A stretch of 64,000 nt of DNA from Bacteroidaceae bacterium (GCA_017619335.1 JAFZSP010000033.1:62001-126000); one strand, 5' to 3'; shown: positions 17,220 to 27,480, counted from the stretch's first letter. The notes: a model not told the origin generated them from the letters alone. Translations and numbers: made by a program.

Positions 17220-20200
17220 ATGAAACAACGTTTACTCTCAATGCTCGCCTTCGTAGGTCTCTCCATGGCTGCGATGGCACAGACCTGGACGGCGCCCGTT
17301 GAACCGGCCACACCTGACTTGAAAGGTGCCGAACTGGAAGACGGCGTTACCTACTACGTCCGCAATGTGGGTGCAGGACAGTACCTCACAGGTTCCAACT
17401 CCTGGGCCACACAGATTTCACTCACTAAAGATGCGACCCCTACCCTCAAGGTGAAGCTCACCCAAGTCAAGAACTCTTGGGTGGATCCCGAAGTGGATCC
17501 TGACAAGCCCGAAATGGGATGGGAAATGTCCCTGGACGGTGCCCACTACTTCACAGGCGAGTGGAGTGGCGGAAGCCGAAAGGACTACGAAGTGCCCAGT
17601 GGAAAGAAGCTCTTCCGTGACGACGACTCACAGGGTTTTGTGGATTTAGGTTCGCAGAACAGAGGCTTCATCTGGACAATGACCAAGAATGACAACGGCT
17701 ACTACTACATCCAGACCATCGACGGTGACCCCGCCTATGGCGATGCCATCAATCAGTATGCCGGTGTACCGGCCGATGCAGAGACCGCTCCCGGTGCTCC
17801 TGTCAAGTTCAACCTGGACTTCGACACCGAGGCCAACTGGATTGAATGGGAGTTCGTTCCCATCACCCTCTTCTCCGACTACGATGCCGCTGTGGCCATC
17901 TACAAAGCCCGCAAGGTGCTCTATCAGTATCTGATTGATGCTGAGAAGTATGGAGCCAACACTACCGAGGCAGGTGCTGTCTATAACAACCCCGCCGCCA
18001 CCGCCGAGGAAATCAATGCTGCTGCCGAAGCCCTGCGTCCCGAAGTGCGCAAAGCCATCTTAGCCTACGCCGCCAAGAACGCTACTGCCGAAGCCACCGT
18101 TGACCTCACCTACTATGTCCTGGAGAATCCCGCCTTTGACACGGGCGACCTCACCGGATGGAGCATCACCAAGGGTGGCGGTAACCGCCAGTTCCAAGGT
18201 GCCAGTTACAAGAATGACGAGGCCGGCGTGAGCATCAGTGGATTCATCGAGACGTGGGTACCTGCCCCCAATCATCTGGCAGACGGCAGCGCCAGCCAGA
18301 AAGTAGGAGGACTGCCCGACGGACACTACATCCTGGAATGTGACGGAATGGCTGTCAACCAGACTGCCTACGACAACGACGCCTTCGTGGAAAAAGAAGA
18401 TTACACGGGCGCGTACCTTTTCTATAGCAATGGAGCCATCACCGTGAAGAGCGCTCCTCTGGCCAGCGACCGCGAGACCCGCACCAACGAAGAGACCGGT
18501 GAGGACTATGAAGCCTGGCTGCCCGTGCACTTCACTTTCGAGTTTGACGTCACCAGTGCCGACACCATCACCGTGGGCTTCATGACCGATGGCGCCAATA
18601 TCAACTGGCTGGCTGCCGACAACTTCCAGCTCATTGCTGCCGGTCCCGTGCAGGCTCCTCCCGCCTATACCGCTCTCCTCACCGAAGTAGCCACCGCCAA
18701 CAGCGTGATGGACCAGCGTAACGAGGTGAACGCCCAGGCTGCTGCCTTCGATGCACTGGAAGCTGCCATCGCAGATGTCAAGCCCCTCGTGGAGGCCACC
18801 GCCAGCTTTGACAAAGTAGCTGAATATGAAGCCGCTTACACCAAGCTCAACACTGCTCGCGTTGCTGTGCAGGCTTCTATCGCCGCTTATGACCGCGTGC
18901 CCGCCTTCCTTGAGAAACTGGACGAGGAGATGGTGCAGTATGACAATGACAGCTACCGTGCCCTCTATGACAAGCTGAATGCCATTTATGAAGAGTTGGA
19001 AGGCGGCGTGGATGCTGCCACCATCAGTGCCGACCGTATCAATGAGATCATCGACGGTTATGACGAGATGATCAGCAGCACCATTAAGGAAATCTTTGAC
19101 GAAGCAGCCCAGAAGGGCGAAGCACTGGATGTGCCCCTGGATATCACCAGCCTCTTCAGTGACATGAGCTATGCCTACGGCACCAGCCAGACCGCCTTCG
19201 CCAACGGTTATCCTGCAGAAAACCCCGTCTGGATGAACGAGACCAAGACCGGCAACTTCAAGACCAATTACAGCACCGCTGAGGTCTGGGACGCCCGCCC
19301 GTTCAACATCTACCGTGAGTTCACCGGCCTGCCAAAGGGCAAATACACCATTCAGACCCACGCATTCTATCGCACAGCCGACAACGCCACGAACTACAAT
19401 GACTACATGGCCAATCCTGACCTGAACGCCGACTGTGACTACACCTACATCTATGCAGGCAGCAACAAGACCCCGTTGCTCAATGTGGCCGAGATTGCCG
19501 GCACCGTGAACGTCAACAGTGACGCCAACATCGGCACCGATGAGGATCCCCTCTATGTTCCCAACAACCAGCAGGGTGCATACAAGGTATTCACAATGCC
19601 CGAGTATGCAGAGAATGCCGAGAAGACCCTCGTGGAAGCCAGCTCTGTGGTCACCACAGAAGGTGGCACACTCAAGGTGGGTATCGCCGGCACCAGCAAC
19701 CTCTCTGGCAACCAGTGGACCATCTGGTACTCTTGGAAGCTCTTCTACCACGGTGTCAGCGCCAATGATATCGATGCCGAAATCGAAGGTCTGATGGCAC
19801 AGGTCTATGACCTCAACACCCACGGCGTTAAGGAAGGAATGAAAATGCAGGAAGCTGCCCTCGCAGCAGGCGAAGCCGCCCTCTCCAGCTCCGACAACGA
19901 CGTGAAAGGCAAGGCCATCGCCCAGCTGCAGGCCGTCATCGCCTACGCTGAAGAGTCTGGCACACTCGTGGAGAAGATCATCACCGCTCCCGAGGATTAC
20001 GAACTCGATGCTTCTGTCTATGCCGACGAGAAGTTCCCTGCTCTCCTGGAAGAAATCAATGAAGCCAACGCCAACAGCGAAAGCGAGGAAGGCGGTTACG
20101 AGAGCAACCAGCAGATTATCGACTGGCTGGCACAGCTGCCCAGTGAATACTGCCTCTATGTCCTCAGCAAGTATGGCATTGAAGACGCCACCTTCGCCGA

Positions 20201-20978
20201 GCCCGTGGATATGAGCGAGATGATTGTCAACAACAGCTTTGACAATAACAATAAGGACGGTTGGAACGTCACTTGTGAGAAGAACGGCGGCGGTGACCGT
20301 GAAGGAATTGCCGAGTTCTGGAGCTGCAGTGCATGGGATCTCCATCAGGAAATGCCGCTCCTCAAGGATGGTTACTGGCGTCTGGAGTGCAGTGCTCTCT
20401 TCCGTTCCGGAAGCACCGACACGGAGATTAATGCCCTCAATGCCAACAACGACTCCATCCTCTTCAATGAAGAATACCTCTATGCCGACTCCAAGAATTT
20501 CACCATCGAGAAGAAAGTCCATCAGTGGATTGACTTCAATGGCGGTGCTGTCATCGACAACGAAGAGAATCAGGATCTCATCTCCATGCTGACCAGCAAG
20601 GATACCTACAAAGTAACCCTCGCCGGCGAGGAAGTCACCTTCTACTCCGCCAACACCCAGGGCGTGCTGCTCTCCTTCTTCGAGAACGAGCGTTACCACA
20701 ACGAGATTATCTTCAAGTACACCACGGGTGACGGTCCCGTCAAGTTGGGCCTGCGTCTGAAGGAAAGCGTCAGCAACTGCTGGTGCCCGTTTGACAACTT
20801 CCACCTCTCCTATCTGGGTGCCACTGCTCCGGATGCTGTTGAGAACTTAGCTACCAACCGCGACGCCGCTCCCGCAGCCATCTTCTCCATTGATGGCCGT
20901 CAGACTGGCAAGTTGCAGCGTGGCATCAACATCGTCCGCCGCACCAATGGTTCCGTACAGAAGGTACTTGTGAAGTAA
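17220..20978 (+). CDS. Large secreted multidomain surface protein (paralogue 1)
   Basis: A 1252-residue exported protein (signal peptide MKQRLLSMLAFVGLSMAAMAQ). Residues about 35-230 resemble a lectin-like module (VTYYVRNVGAGQYLTGSNSW). A short helical segment near 245-280 (VYNNPAATAEEINAAAEAL) resembles FIVAR-type bundles, followed by beta-sandwich modules starting ENPAFDTGDLTGWSIT and ending NWLAADNFQLIAAG, like galactose-binding/CBM domains. Further helical and beta modules recur toward the C terminus. The protein ends in IDGRQTGKLQRGINIVRR... plus a basic tail, a C-terminal signature shared with the next gene. No catalytic motif is visible. Adhesin or glycan-binding roles are plausible but unproven. 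Confidence 0.8.
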   Translation: MKQRLLSMLAFVGLSMAAMAQTWTAPVEPATPDLKGAELEDGVTYYVRNVGAGQYLTGSNSWATQISLTKDATPTLKVKLTQVKNSWVDPEVDPDKPEMGWEMSLDGAHYFTGEWSGGSRKDYEVPSGKKLFRDDDSQGFVDLGSQNRGFIWTMTKNDNGYYYIQTIDGDPAYGDAINQYAGVPADAETAPGAPVKFNLDFDTEANWIEWEFVPITLFSDYDAAVAIYKARKVLYQYLIDAEKYGANTTEAGAVYNNPAATAEEINAAAEALRPEVRKAILAYAAKNATAEATVDLTYYVLENPAFDTGDLTGWSITKGGGNRQFQGASYKNDEAGVSISGFIETWVPAPNHLADGSASQKVGGLPDGHYILECDGMAVNQTAYDNDAFVEKEDYTGAYLFYSNGAITVKSAPLASDRETRTNEETGEDYEAWLPVHFTFEFDVTSADTITVGFMTDGANINWLAADNFQLIAAGPVQAPPAYTALLTEVATANSVMDQRNEVNAQAAAFDALEAAIADVKPLVEATASFDKVAEYEAAYTKLNTARVAVQASIAAYDRVPAFLEKLDEEMVQYDNDSYRALYDKLNAIYEELEGGVDAATISADRINEIIDGYDEMISSTIKEIFDEAAQKGEALDVPLDITSLFSDMSYAYGTSQTAFANGYPAENPVWMNETKTGNFKTNYSTAEVWDARPFNIYREFTGLPKGKYTIQTHAFYRTADNATNYNDYMANPDLNADCDYTYIYAGSNKTPLLNVAEIAGTVNVNSDANIGTDEDPLYVPNNQQGAYKVFTMPEYAENAEKTLVEASSVVTTEGGTLKVGIAGTSNLSGNQWTIWYSWKLFYHGVSANDIDAEIEGLMAQVYDLNTHGVKEGMKMQEAALAAGEAALSSSDNDVKGKAIAQLQAVIAYAEESGTLVEKIITAPEDYELDASVYADEKFPALLEEINEANANSESEEGGYESNQQIIDWLAQLPSEYCLYVLSKYGIEDATFAEPVDMSEMIVNNSFDNNNKDGWNVTCEKNGGGDREGIAEFWSCSAWDLHQEMPLLKDGYWRLECSALFRSGSTDTEINALNANNDSILFNEEYLYADSKNFTIEKKVHQWIDFNGGAVIDNEENQDLISMLTSKDTYKVTLAGEEVTFYSANTQGVLLSFFENERYHNEIIFKYTTGDGPVKLGLRLKESVSNCWCPFDNFHLSYLGATAPDAVENLATNRDAAPAAIFSIDGRQTGKLQRGINIVRRTNGSVQKVLVK

Positions 20979-21034
20979 CCCTTCAACGACATCTGATTAA
21001 AAGACTTTCCCTTGTTGGAAAGGTCATTAGCCCC

Positions 21035-21068
21035 ACGGCGTCGCAGCTTCCCTGCGGCGCCGTTTTTG
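21035..21068 (+). terminator. Intrinsic terminator
   Basis: ACGGCGTCGCAG, loop CTTC/CC, CTGCGGCGCCGT followed by TTTTTGTT. The stem is continuous with one G-T pair. It separates the two large paralogous genes. Confidence 0.88.
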
Positions 21069-21132
21069 TTAATAATCCTTAACGAAGTGCACTTTTAACA
21101 CTGAAAAGAGTGGAAAGAACAAATAATAAGTG

Positions 21133-21140
21133 TACTTTTG
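21133..21140 (+). promoter_or_regulatory. -7 box of the second large surface-protein gene
   Basis: TACTTTTG, 114 nt before the ATG at 21255. With the terminator at 21035, it shows that each paralogue is its own transcription unit. Confidence 0.6.
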
Positions 21141-21254
21141 CCCATTATTAGAGCGAATTTAGGCTTCTAAAGGCCTATTAGACGCCCAAAAAGTATGTAA
21201 AGAATAAAACCATTTTACTAATTCTCAATTTATTAACTTTTAATTAACTGCTTT

Positions 21255-24200
21255 ATGAAACAAAAGTTACTCTCTCTCTTTGCACTTGCTGGTGCAATGT
21301 TCATGAGTACGAGTGTGTGGGCCGTGGATCCTCCAACAGAGGTTGAGCCCGGTTACACCACAGAATGGGCAACTCCCGAAGACGGAGGTGTCTATTTCCT
21401 GTACAACGTTGGCGCTGACCAATATCTGGGCGGCGGTAACAACTGGGGTACGCACGTCGTCACTGCCACGGTTTCTGACGAAAGCCCCACTGTTGTTTAC
21501 TACTGGGATGCTGGCATGGCTTTCTCCGGTGCTCAGACTCAATTTGGAGTTTGCTGCGGCGTTCTTCCCATCACCCTGACGAAGAACGAGGACGGCACAT
21601 TCTACATCGAGCACATGGGCAGCAACCGTACCGACTGTTACCTCACCTCTGAGGATGGCAACAGCTGGATTGACGGTGGCATCGGCCGCGCAGCTACGTT
21701 CATCATCACTGCTGTGGAAGGTGGTTACACCATCCAGCCCACCAACACCGTGGAAGCTGAGACCTATTTCGGTGCCCAGGATCCTGAATCCGAGCCCGAA
21801 GATGGTTATGACCTCGTCCGCAACGTCATGACGAACCTCACCGCTGAGACAGGTCACATCATCTGGCGCTTTGCTCCCACCAACTATTATGAATGCATGT
21901 CCTATGAGGAGCGTTTAGCTCTTTATGACAAGATTGTGGAGGCACAGGCCGAAGGTGTGAACACCACTGATGCTGAAACTGTTTACAACAACCCCAATGC
22001 CACCAAGGAAGAGATTCAGGCTGTTATCAGTGCCCTTTCTTTTGAGATCAACTCAAGGAAGTTTGAAGAGTACTTTGCTGGTGCCAGCGCAGACAATCCA
22101 ATGGATGTCACCGAATACGCCATTGAGAACCCCACCTTCGACAGCAATATCGATGGTTGGACCATCACCGTGGTGGGTCAGAACCTGCAGTGGCAAGGCC
22201 GCACCGACGGTCAGGTTGACCCCAATCAGAACTGGGTGAGCATCACCAACTTCATCGAAGCTTGGCGTCCGGCTCCCACCGCTCTTGGCGACGGTACCAT
22301 CAGCCAGACTATTTACGGTCTGCCTCAGGGTAAGTATGTGCTGGAATGTGATGCCATGGCCACCCTGCAGGGCGGCAGCCCCAGCCCAGAAGAAGCTGTG
22401 GAAGGTGCATTCATCTTCATCCAGGGCGACAACAACGAAGTTCGCAGCGCCATCAAGGCTCCCGACACCCAGCCCAAGCACTGGTCTGTCACCTTCATCA
22501 GCCCCGAAGGCAACAAATCCACCACCATCGGTCTGAAGGTTGAGAACACCACCGCCAACTGGATCTCTGCCGACAACTTCAAGCTCACCTATTATGGCAA
22601 GTTCGAAGGCACTCCCGAACAGGCTGAACTGCAGGATGTCATCAACAAGGCTGAAGAAGCTCTTGATATGAACGCCTACGGCGAATATCCCACCGAGAAG
22701 GTTGTCGAAGAGGCTTTGGAAGCTGCTCTTGATGAGGCTAAGGTCGTCGTTGTCTCCGAGGTTTCCGCCGAAGAGTACATCGCTGCTAATGAGAAGCTGA
22801 GCGCTGCTCTGAAGGACTATGAGACTTCACGTGCTGCCTACACCAAGCTCTATGAGTTTATGAATGGCGACATGCTGGAGTACATGGAAATGGCTGCCAA
22901 CTGGCCCGACCTCTATGACGAGCTCGAGAAGCTGCAGGAAGAGCTGGAAGATGGTTATGGAAACTACACCATCAGCGCTGAACGCATTGACGAGATTATC
23001 GCTTCCTTCCTCCCCGCCATCCGCGAGTATATCAAGCAAGGTAACATCAACCCGGGCGATGACATCACCCTGTTGATGGACAACCCAGGCTTCGATGAAG
23101 GTAACACCTCCAACCCCACTGGCTGGACCATCAAGAGCGGTAGCCTCACCGAGCTCCGTCACTCCACCAGCAACATCGAGACTTGGCACAAGACCTTCGA
23201 CATCTGCCAGACCATCACCGACATGCCCGCTGGTATCTATGACATCACCGTTCAGGGCTTCGTCCGTCATGACAATGCCGCCACCAGCTACGACGAGACC
23301 ATCTTCTACGCTGGCGACCTGACTACTACCCTCATGACCCTGGAAGACCAATGGAGCCTCGAGCCCATCTTCCAAGCTGGTGATGATGCTCATCCCACAA
23401 TGGGTGACTCCAACTATGACTCCAGCATGACCACTCCCGACGGTGAAGCCGCCTACAAGTGCAACGGTATGACTGGTGCATACTACTGGTTCCAGACCCT
23501 GATTCCCGAAGATCTCTATGAATCCTTCAAGTATAAGCCCTGGGATGGTGACTACTACTACACCAACCACATCAAGGCTTATCTGAAAGAACGTGGTGAC
23601 TTCACCATCGGTCTGAAGACCACCAGCACCACCGACTGGGTCATTTGGGATAACTTCAAGATCAAGTTCATCGGCGAAGACCTCGGCATCTACATCGAAA
23701 TGGTGGTTACAGAATTCGACAAACTGAAAGAATTTGTGGAATCTGGCGACGCATTCATCACCAAGAAGGCTGAAGAGGACTACCAGGCTGTCAGCGCTAA
23801 GGTTGACAACGTCAACAACCTCGAAAACGGCGATCAGGCACTGGCTCTGATCAGTGAAATTCAAGCTGTTTATGACTACATCAACGAAGGCACCAAGCTC
23901 GGCAACTCCCTGAAGAGCACTTATTATCTCTATGCAGAGACCATGATGGAGCAGGTGGAGAGCACCGAGCCCACCTTCCCCGCTCTGCTGGATGTGATTG
24001 CTGCTTCTATCCAAGATCCCACCAAGATCGAGAGCAACGACGCCATCGAGCCCATCCTGTCTCAGCTGAAGAAGGGTTGGACCAAGTATGTGATGTATGA
24101 CAACATCGAAGGCGCTTCCGAGGAGAATCCGAAGGACGTGACCGCTGTCATCTACAACCCCGACTACTCCAACTATGACCTCAGCGTGGATCAGCCCACC

Positions 24201-24920
24201 TCTTCCGAAGGTTGGACCAACGAGATCAGCAACGGTGCTACCGCTTACAACGGCACCTACTACACCGAAATTGAGTTCTACAACACCAACTTCAACCACT
24301 TCCAGACCATCGAAGGTCTCGAGCCCGGTTGGTATGGCATCACCAACGAAGCTTTCTATCGTGCTGGTGACGTTAATGCCATGACAACGGCTTACAACGA
24401 CTCCGTGCCCGCCCTCAACTCCTATATGTATGCTGTGGCTGCCGGTGACACCGTCAGCACCGCATTGCTCCATGGTATGTTCGATGGTGCACAGGTCGAT
24501 CCCACAGGTTCCGACGGTGAAGTGACCGTGGATTTGAAGGTCGATGAGGCAGGCAACAAAGCAACCTTCTACGTTCCCAACCTCATGGGTTCTGCCAAGG
24601 TCTTCTTGGAACTGGAAGATGAAGAAGGTAATTTCATCTACACCAACCAGATCTTCGCAGAGGTGAAGGAAGACGGCGTGCTCACCATTGGTGTCCGCAA
24701 GAACGACCTCATCACCAACGACTGGACCGTCATTTCCAACTGGACGCTCACTTACTATGGTAAGAACGGTCTCAACGCAGTGGAAAGCATCGACGCTAAG
24801 TCCGGCTTGAAGATGGCTCAGTTCTTCGGCATCGACGGCCGTCAGCAGAGCAAGGTTCAGCGTGGCGTCAACATCGTCCGCATGGCCGATGGCAGCGTCC
24901 GTAAGGTTCTTGTGAAGTAA
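21255..24920 (+). CDS. Large secreted multidomain surface protein (paralogue 2)
   Basis: A 1221-residue paralogue of the preceding gene with the same plan: a signal peptide ending about SVWA, a lectin-like module (GVYFLYNVGADQYLGGGNNW), a helical segment (VYNNPNATKEEIQAVISAL), beta-sandwich modules (IENPTFDSNIDGWTIT ... WISADNFKLTYYG; DNPGFDEGNTSNPTGWTIKSG ... WVIWDNFKIKFIG) and the tail IDGRQQSKVQRGVNIVR. The two differ greatly in the middle, so the duplication is old. It has its own promoter and terminator. Function unrecognised; the module content suggests carbohydrate or host-surface binding. Confidence 0.8.
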   Translation: MKQKLLSLFALAGAMFMSTSVWAVDPPTEVEPGYTTEWATPEDGGVYFLYNVGADQYLGGGNNWGTHVVTATVSDESPTVVYYWDAGMAFSGAQTQFGVCCGVLPITLTKNEDGTFYIEHMGSNRTDCYLTSEDGNSWIDGGIGRAATFIITAVEGGYTIQPTNTVEAETYFGAQDPESEPEDGYDLVRNVMTNLTAETGHIIWRFAPTNYYECMSYEERLALYDKIVEAQAEGVNTTDAETVYNNPNATKEEIQAVISALSFEINSRKFEEYFAGASADNPMDVTEYAIENPTFDSNIDGWTITVVGQNLQWQGRTDGQVDPNQNWVSITNFIEAWRPAPTALGDGTISQTIYGLPQGKYVLECDAMATLQGGSPSPEEAVEGAFIFIQGDNNEVRSAIKAPDTQPKHWSVTFISPEGNKSTTIGLKVENTTANWISADNFKLTYYGKFEGTPEQAELQDVINKAEEALDMNAYGEYPTEKVVEEALEAALDEAKVVVVSEVSAEEYIAANEKLSAALKDYETSRAAYTKLYEFMNGDMLEYMEMAANWPDLYDELEKLQEELEDGYGNYTISAERIDEIIASFLPAIREYIKQGNINPGDDITLLMDNPGFDEGNTSNPTGWTIKSGSLTELRHSTSNIETWHKTFDICQTITDMPAGIYDITVQGFVRHDNAATSYDETIFYAGDLTTTLMTLEDQWSLEPIFQAGDDAHPTMGDSNYDSSMTTPDGEAAYKCNGMTGAYYWFQTLIPEDLYESFKYKPWDGDYYYTNHIKAYLKERGDFTIGLKTTSTTDWVIWDNFKIKFIGEDLGIYIEMVVTEFDKLKEFVESGDAFITKKAEEDYQAVSAKVDNVNNLENGDQALALISEIQAVYDYINEGTKLGNSLKSTYYLYAETMMEQVESTEPTFPALLDVIAASIQDPTKIESNDAIEPILSQLKKGWTKYVMYDNIEGASEENPKDVTAVIYNPDYSNYDLSVDQPTSSEGWTNEISNGATAYNGTYYTEIEFYNTNFNHFQTIEGLEPGWYGITNEAFYRAGDVNAMTTAYNDSVPALNSYMYAVAAGDTVSTALLHGMFDGAQVDPTGSDGEVTVDLKVDEAGNKATFYVPNLMGSAKVFLELEDEEGNFIYTNQIFAEVKEDGVLTIGVRKNDLITNDWTVISNWTLTYYGKNGLNAVESIDAKSGLKMAQFFGIDGRQQSKVQRGVNIVRMADGSVRKVLVK

Positions 24921-24948
24921 GATTCATCACGGAATAAACACTCTTTTA

Positions 24949-24980
24949 GGCCTGCGCACCACGCGCAGGCCTTTTTTTTT
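24949..24980 (+). terminator. Intrinsic terminator
   Basis: GGCCTGCGC, loop ACCAC, GCGCAGGCC followed by nine T's, 28 nt after the stop codon. Confidence 0.93.
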
Positions 24981-24988
24981 GACTTTTA

Positions 24989-25020
24989 TTTGGTAGTTCG
25001 CGCAAAAGTCACTACTTTTG
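24989..25020 (+). promoter_or_regulatory. rfbA promoter
   Basis: TTTG (24989-24992), 20-bp spacer, TACTTTTG (25013-25020): a textbook Bacteroidetes promoter. The leader is about 105 nt. Confidence 0.75.
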
Positions 25021-25089
25021 CAGCACAAAAATGAGATAATACAGACTGTCAACATCCATTCTGCACCATGAATTGTGCAAGGAGAGTTA

Positions 25090-25118
25090 ATATTTAAAGG
25101 TACGCGCGCACGTGCGCG
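25090..25118. repeat. GTACGCGCG repeat and 14-bp palindrome in the rfbA leader
   Basis: TATTTAAAGGTACGCG runs into the perfect palindrome CGCGCACGTGCGCG (25105-25118), 14 nt before the rfbA start. As RNA it would form a strong hairpin near the ribosome-binding region. It could regulate translation or simply be a copy of the dispersed repeat. Confidence 0.6.
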
Positions 25119-25131
25119 GAATTAGAAAGAT

Positions 25132-26040
25132 ATGAAAGGCATCGTTCTCGCCGGCGGATCCGGTACCCGCCTCTACCCGATTACCAAAGGTGTGTCCAAG
25201 CAACTGCTACCCATCTTTGACAAGCCCATGATTTATTATCCCATCTCAGTGTTGATGCTTGCCGGCATCCGTGAGATTCTGATTATTTCCACTCCCTACG
25301 ACCTCCCGGGATTCCGTCGGCTGTTGGGTGACGGTTCGGACTACGGTGTTCATTTTGAATATGCCGAGCAGCCCTCTCCCGATGGCCTGGCACAGGCTTT
25401 CATCATCGGGCGGGATTTCATCGGTGACGACTGTGCCTGCCTGGTCTTGGGTGACAACATCTTCCACGGTGCCGGTCTCATGCCTCTGCTGGTGGAAGCT
25501 GTGCGCACAGCTGAAGAAGAACAGAAAGCCACCGTCTTCGGTTACTGGGTCAACGACCCCGAACGTTATGGTGTGGCCGAGTTCGACAAGGACGGCAACT
25601 GCCTGAGTATCGAGGAAAAACCGGCTCACCCCAAGTCCAACTACGCCGTTGTCGGTCTCTACTTCTATCCCAACAAGGTCGTTCGCGTGGCCAGCGAGAT
25701 CAAACCGTCGGCTCGCGGAGAGTTGGAGATCACTACGGTGAATCAGCGTTTCTTGGAGGATGGTGAGTTGAAGGTGCAGACGTTGTGCCGCGGCTTTGCC
25801 TGGTTAGACACAGGCACACACGACAGCCTCTCCGAAGCCTCCACCTTCATCGAAGTCATCGAGAAACGTCAAGGCCTGAAGGTGGCCTGTCTGGAAGCCA
25901 TCGCCTACCGCCGCGGCTGGATCACCGAAGAGAAAATGCGCCAGCTGGCACAGCCGATGATCAAGAACCAGTACGGCCAATACCTCCTCAAGATTATTGA
26001 CGACCTCCGCGAAGGCCGTTATACCGACGACCTCTCTTAA
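25132..26040 (+). CDS. rfbA: Glucose-1-phosphate thymidylyltransferase
   Basis: A 302-residue nucleotidyltransferase that makes dTDP-glucose, the first step to dTDP-L-rhamnose and related sugars. The signature [16 protein letters not shown] (residues 3-18), [27 protein letters not shown] and [14 protein letters not shown] are intact, and the length is typical. No rfbB, C or D genes follow, so the rest of the pathway must be elsewhere. It probably feeds the exopolysaccharide locus at 30-49 kb. Confidence 0.96.
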   Translation: MKGIVLAGGSGTRLYPITKGVSKQLLPIFDKPMIYYPISVLMLAGIREILIISTPYDLPGFRRLLGDGSDYGVHFEYAEQPSPDGLAQAFIIGRDFIGDDCACLVLGDNIFHGAGLMPLLVEAVRTAEEEQKATVFGYWVNDPERYGVAEFDKDGNCLSIEEKPAHPKSNYAVVGLYFYPNKVVRVASEIKPSARGELEITTVNQRFLEDGELKVQTLCRGFAWLDTGTHDSLSEASTFIEVIEKRQGLKVACLEAIAYRRGWITEEKMRQLAQPMIKNQYGQYLLKIIDDLREGRYTDDLS

Positions 26041-26106
26041 CTCACTTCGAAATATCGAGAAACGTAATAACGAAATAACGTAACAACGCCAAATAATAAA
26101 GACTAT

Positions 26107-26745
26107 ATGAGCTTCTTCAGTAAACTCTTCGGCCGTAAAGAGGCCGACACGACCACCAAGATAGGCGGCATGGAAGATTTCATGACCCTCATCCGTGTGT
26201 ATCTGCAAGCCTCCGTGGCCGCACAAGTGGGCATCAGCAATTTGGCCGCCCTGCCAGACCTGCGTGTCTTCAAACAGACCTTGAAAGTACCCACCATCAA
26301 CAACAAACTGGGACTCGGCGAGAAGAAACGCTGCGCCAAGATGCTGAGTGAGATCTATCACGTCAGTGACACTTTCGCCACCGAAATCGATGCCAGCGTG
26401 AAGCATCGCTGCAAGAAACTGCAGGACGTGCAGCCCTACCTCCTCCAGTTCCAGGGTTTCTCCCAGGATCTGATGATGCTCATGGGCAATCTCATGCAGT
26501 GGAAGTTCCGTCTGCCCTCCTTCATGCGCAGTGCCCTGAGAACCATGACCGAGAAGACCGTACACCAAGTGCTGACGAAGAATGACTGGACCGACGACAA
26601 CGTGCGCCGCACAGCAGCCCAAGTGCGCAAGTACCAACAGCTCCTTGGCTTCACAGAACAGTGGATGACAGAGTATGTTCACACCACTGTCATGCTTGCA
26701 AAGAAGGAAAAGAGAGCAAATATTGACGATGATAAGCAAAAATAA
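26107..26745 (+). CDS. Conserved alpha-helical protein of unknown function
   Basis: A 212-residue soluble protein, predicted mainly helical, with no signal peptide or membrane segment. Recognisable stretches are MEDFMTLIRVYLQASVAAQVG and LMMLMGNLMQWKFRLPSFMRSALRTM. I do not recognise a family. It lies 66 nt after rfbA and may be co-transcribed with it; a separate promoter for the following genes appears at 26779. No function is proposed. Confidence 0.7.
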   Translation: MSFFSKLFGRKEADTTTKIGGMEDFMTLIRVYLQASVAAQVGISNLAALPDLRVFKQTLKVPTINNKLGLGEKKRCAKMLSEIYHVSDTFATEIDASVKHRCKKLQDVQPYLLQFQGFSQDLMMLMGNLMQWKFRLPSFMRSALRTMTEKTVHQVLTKNDWTDDNVRRTAAQVRKYQQLLGFTEQWMTEYVHTTVMLAKKEKRANIDDDKQK

Positions 26746-26778
26746 CGTCAGAAACTTGCATAGTCCGAAAACTCTCGC

Positions 26779-26786
26779 TATCTTTG
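26779..26786 (+). promoter_or_regulatory. -7 box of the zapA-rny cluster
   Basis: TATCTTTG, 40 nt upstream of the ATG at 26827. Confidence 0.5.
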
Positions 26787-26826
26787 CGCCGAAAATGTCG
26801 CAAAAGCGGCAAAAAATGGCATCAGT

Positions 26827-27135
26827 ATGACCGCCGAAGAAGAGAAAACGATACGTCTGCTCGAGACCCGCACCCGACAGCTCATCCTCAAGTTCACACA
26901 AGTGAAGGAGGACAATGAAGAGCTGTTGGAAGAGTTGGTCAAGAAAGATAATGAACTCCAGGAGGTCAAGAAACAAAACAAACAACTGATGACCGACCTT
27001 TCAAACCTCAAGATGGCCAAGATGCTGGAAATCGGCGACAATGACCTGGCCGCCGCCAAACAGAGAATCAGCCGTCTGGTGCGGGACGTAGATAAGTGTA
27101 TCGCACTGCTCAAGGCCATGGGGCCAGAAGCATAA
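26827..27135 (+). CDS. Small coiled-coil protein upstream of zapA
   Basis: A 102-residue protein that is almost entirely coiled coil (about 5-65, LLETRTRQLILKFTQVKEDN, EELLEELVKKDNELQEVKKQ). It precedes zapA by 31 nt. Small coiled-coil proteins beside zapA recall ZapB-type partners that link ZapA-decorated FtsZ rings, but sequence identity cannot be claimed. A divisome role is inferred from position only. Confidence 0.75.
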   Translation: MTAEEEKTIRLLETRTRQLILKFTQVKEDNEELLEELVKKDNELQEVKKQNKQLMTDLSNLKMAKMLEIGDNDLAAAKQRISRLVRDVDKCIALLKAMGPEA

Positions 27136-27166
27136 GAGACCCTCATATCACAGAAGAAGACAATAA

Positions 27167-27457
27167 ATGGAAATTAGCGATACCTTTCAGATAACACTCA
27201 AACTCGGTGGACAGAACTTCTCCCTTACCATCCGACGGGACGAGGAGCTGTTCTACCGCAACGCCGAAAAGCGCATCAACAATAGATATAACTTCTATGT
27301 CAACCGCTTCCCCGGTCAGTCCGTGACTACCTATCTCCTGATGTCGATGCTCGAAATCACCGTCACGCTGGAGAAAGAAGAAGCCAACGGAAACATACAG
27401 CCTATCATGGCCACCCTGAACGGCCTCATCAATGAGGTCAATAGCGCCCTGAAGTAA
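27167..27457 (+). CDS. zapA: Cell-division protein ZapA
   Basis: A 96-residue protein with the ZapA pattern: an N-terminal beta segment (FQITLKLGGQNFSLTIRRDEELFYRNAEKRIN) and a C-terminal helix (TYLLMSMLEITVTLEKEEANG...). ZapA dimers and tetramers crosslink FtsZ protofilaments at mid-cell. Its neighbours are a coiled-coil gene upstream and, downstream, a structured spacer and rny, a common Bacteroidales order. Confidence 0.88.
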   Translation: MEISDTFQITLKLGGQNFSLTIRRDEELFYRNAEKRINNRYNFYVNRFPGQSVTTYLLMSMLEITVTLEKEEANGNIQPIMATLNGLINEVNSALK

Positions 27458-27480
27458 CAGGCTGACACACAGAGTTCTGA

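Noticed and set aside
18060..20804. 914-codon open frame on the minus strand
   Set aside because: It is the antisense shadow of the 1252-residue surface protein; composition is Val/Gly/Leu-rich without domains, and the plus-strand gene has a promoter, signal peptide and terminator.
22827..24473. 548-codon minus-strand frame
   Set aside because: Antisense to the second large surface protein; low-complexity shadow.
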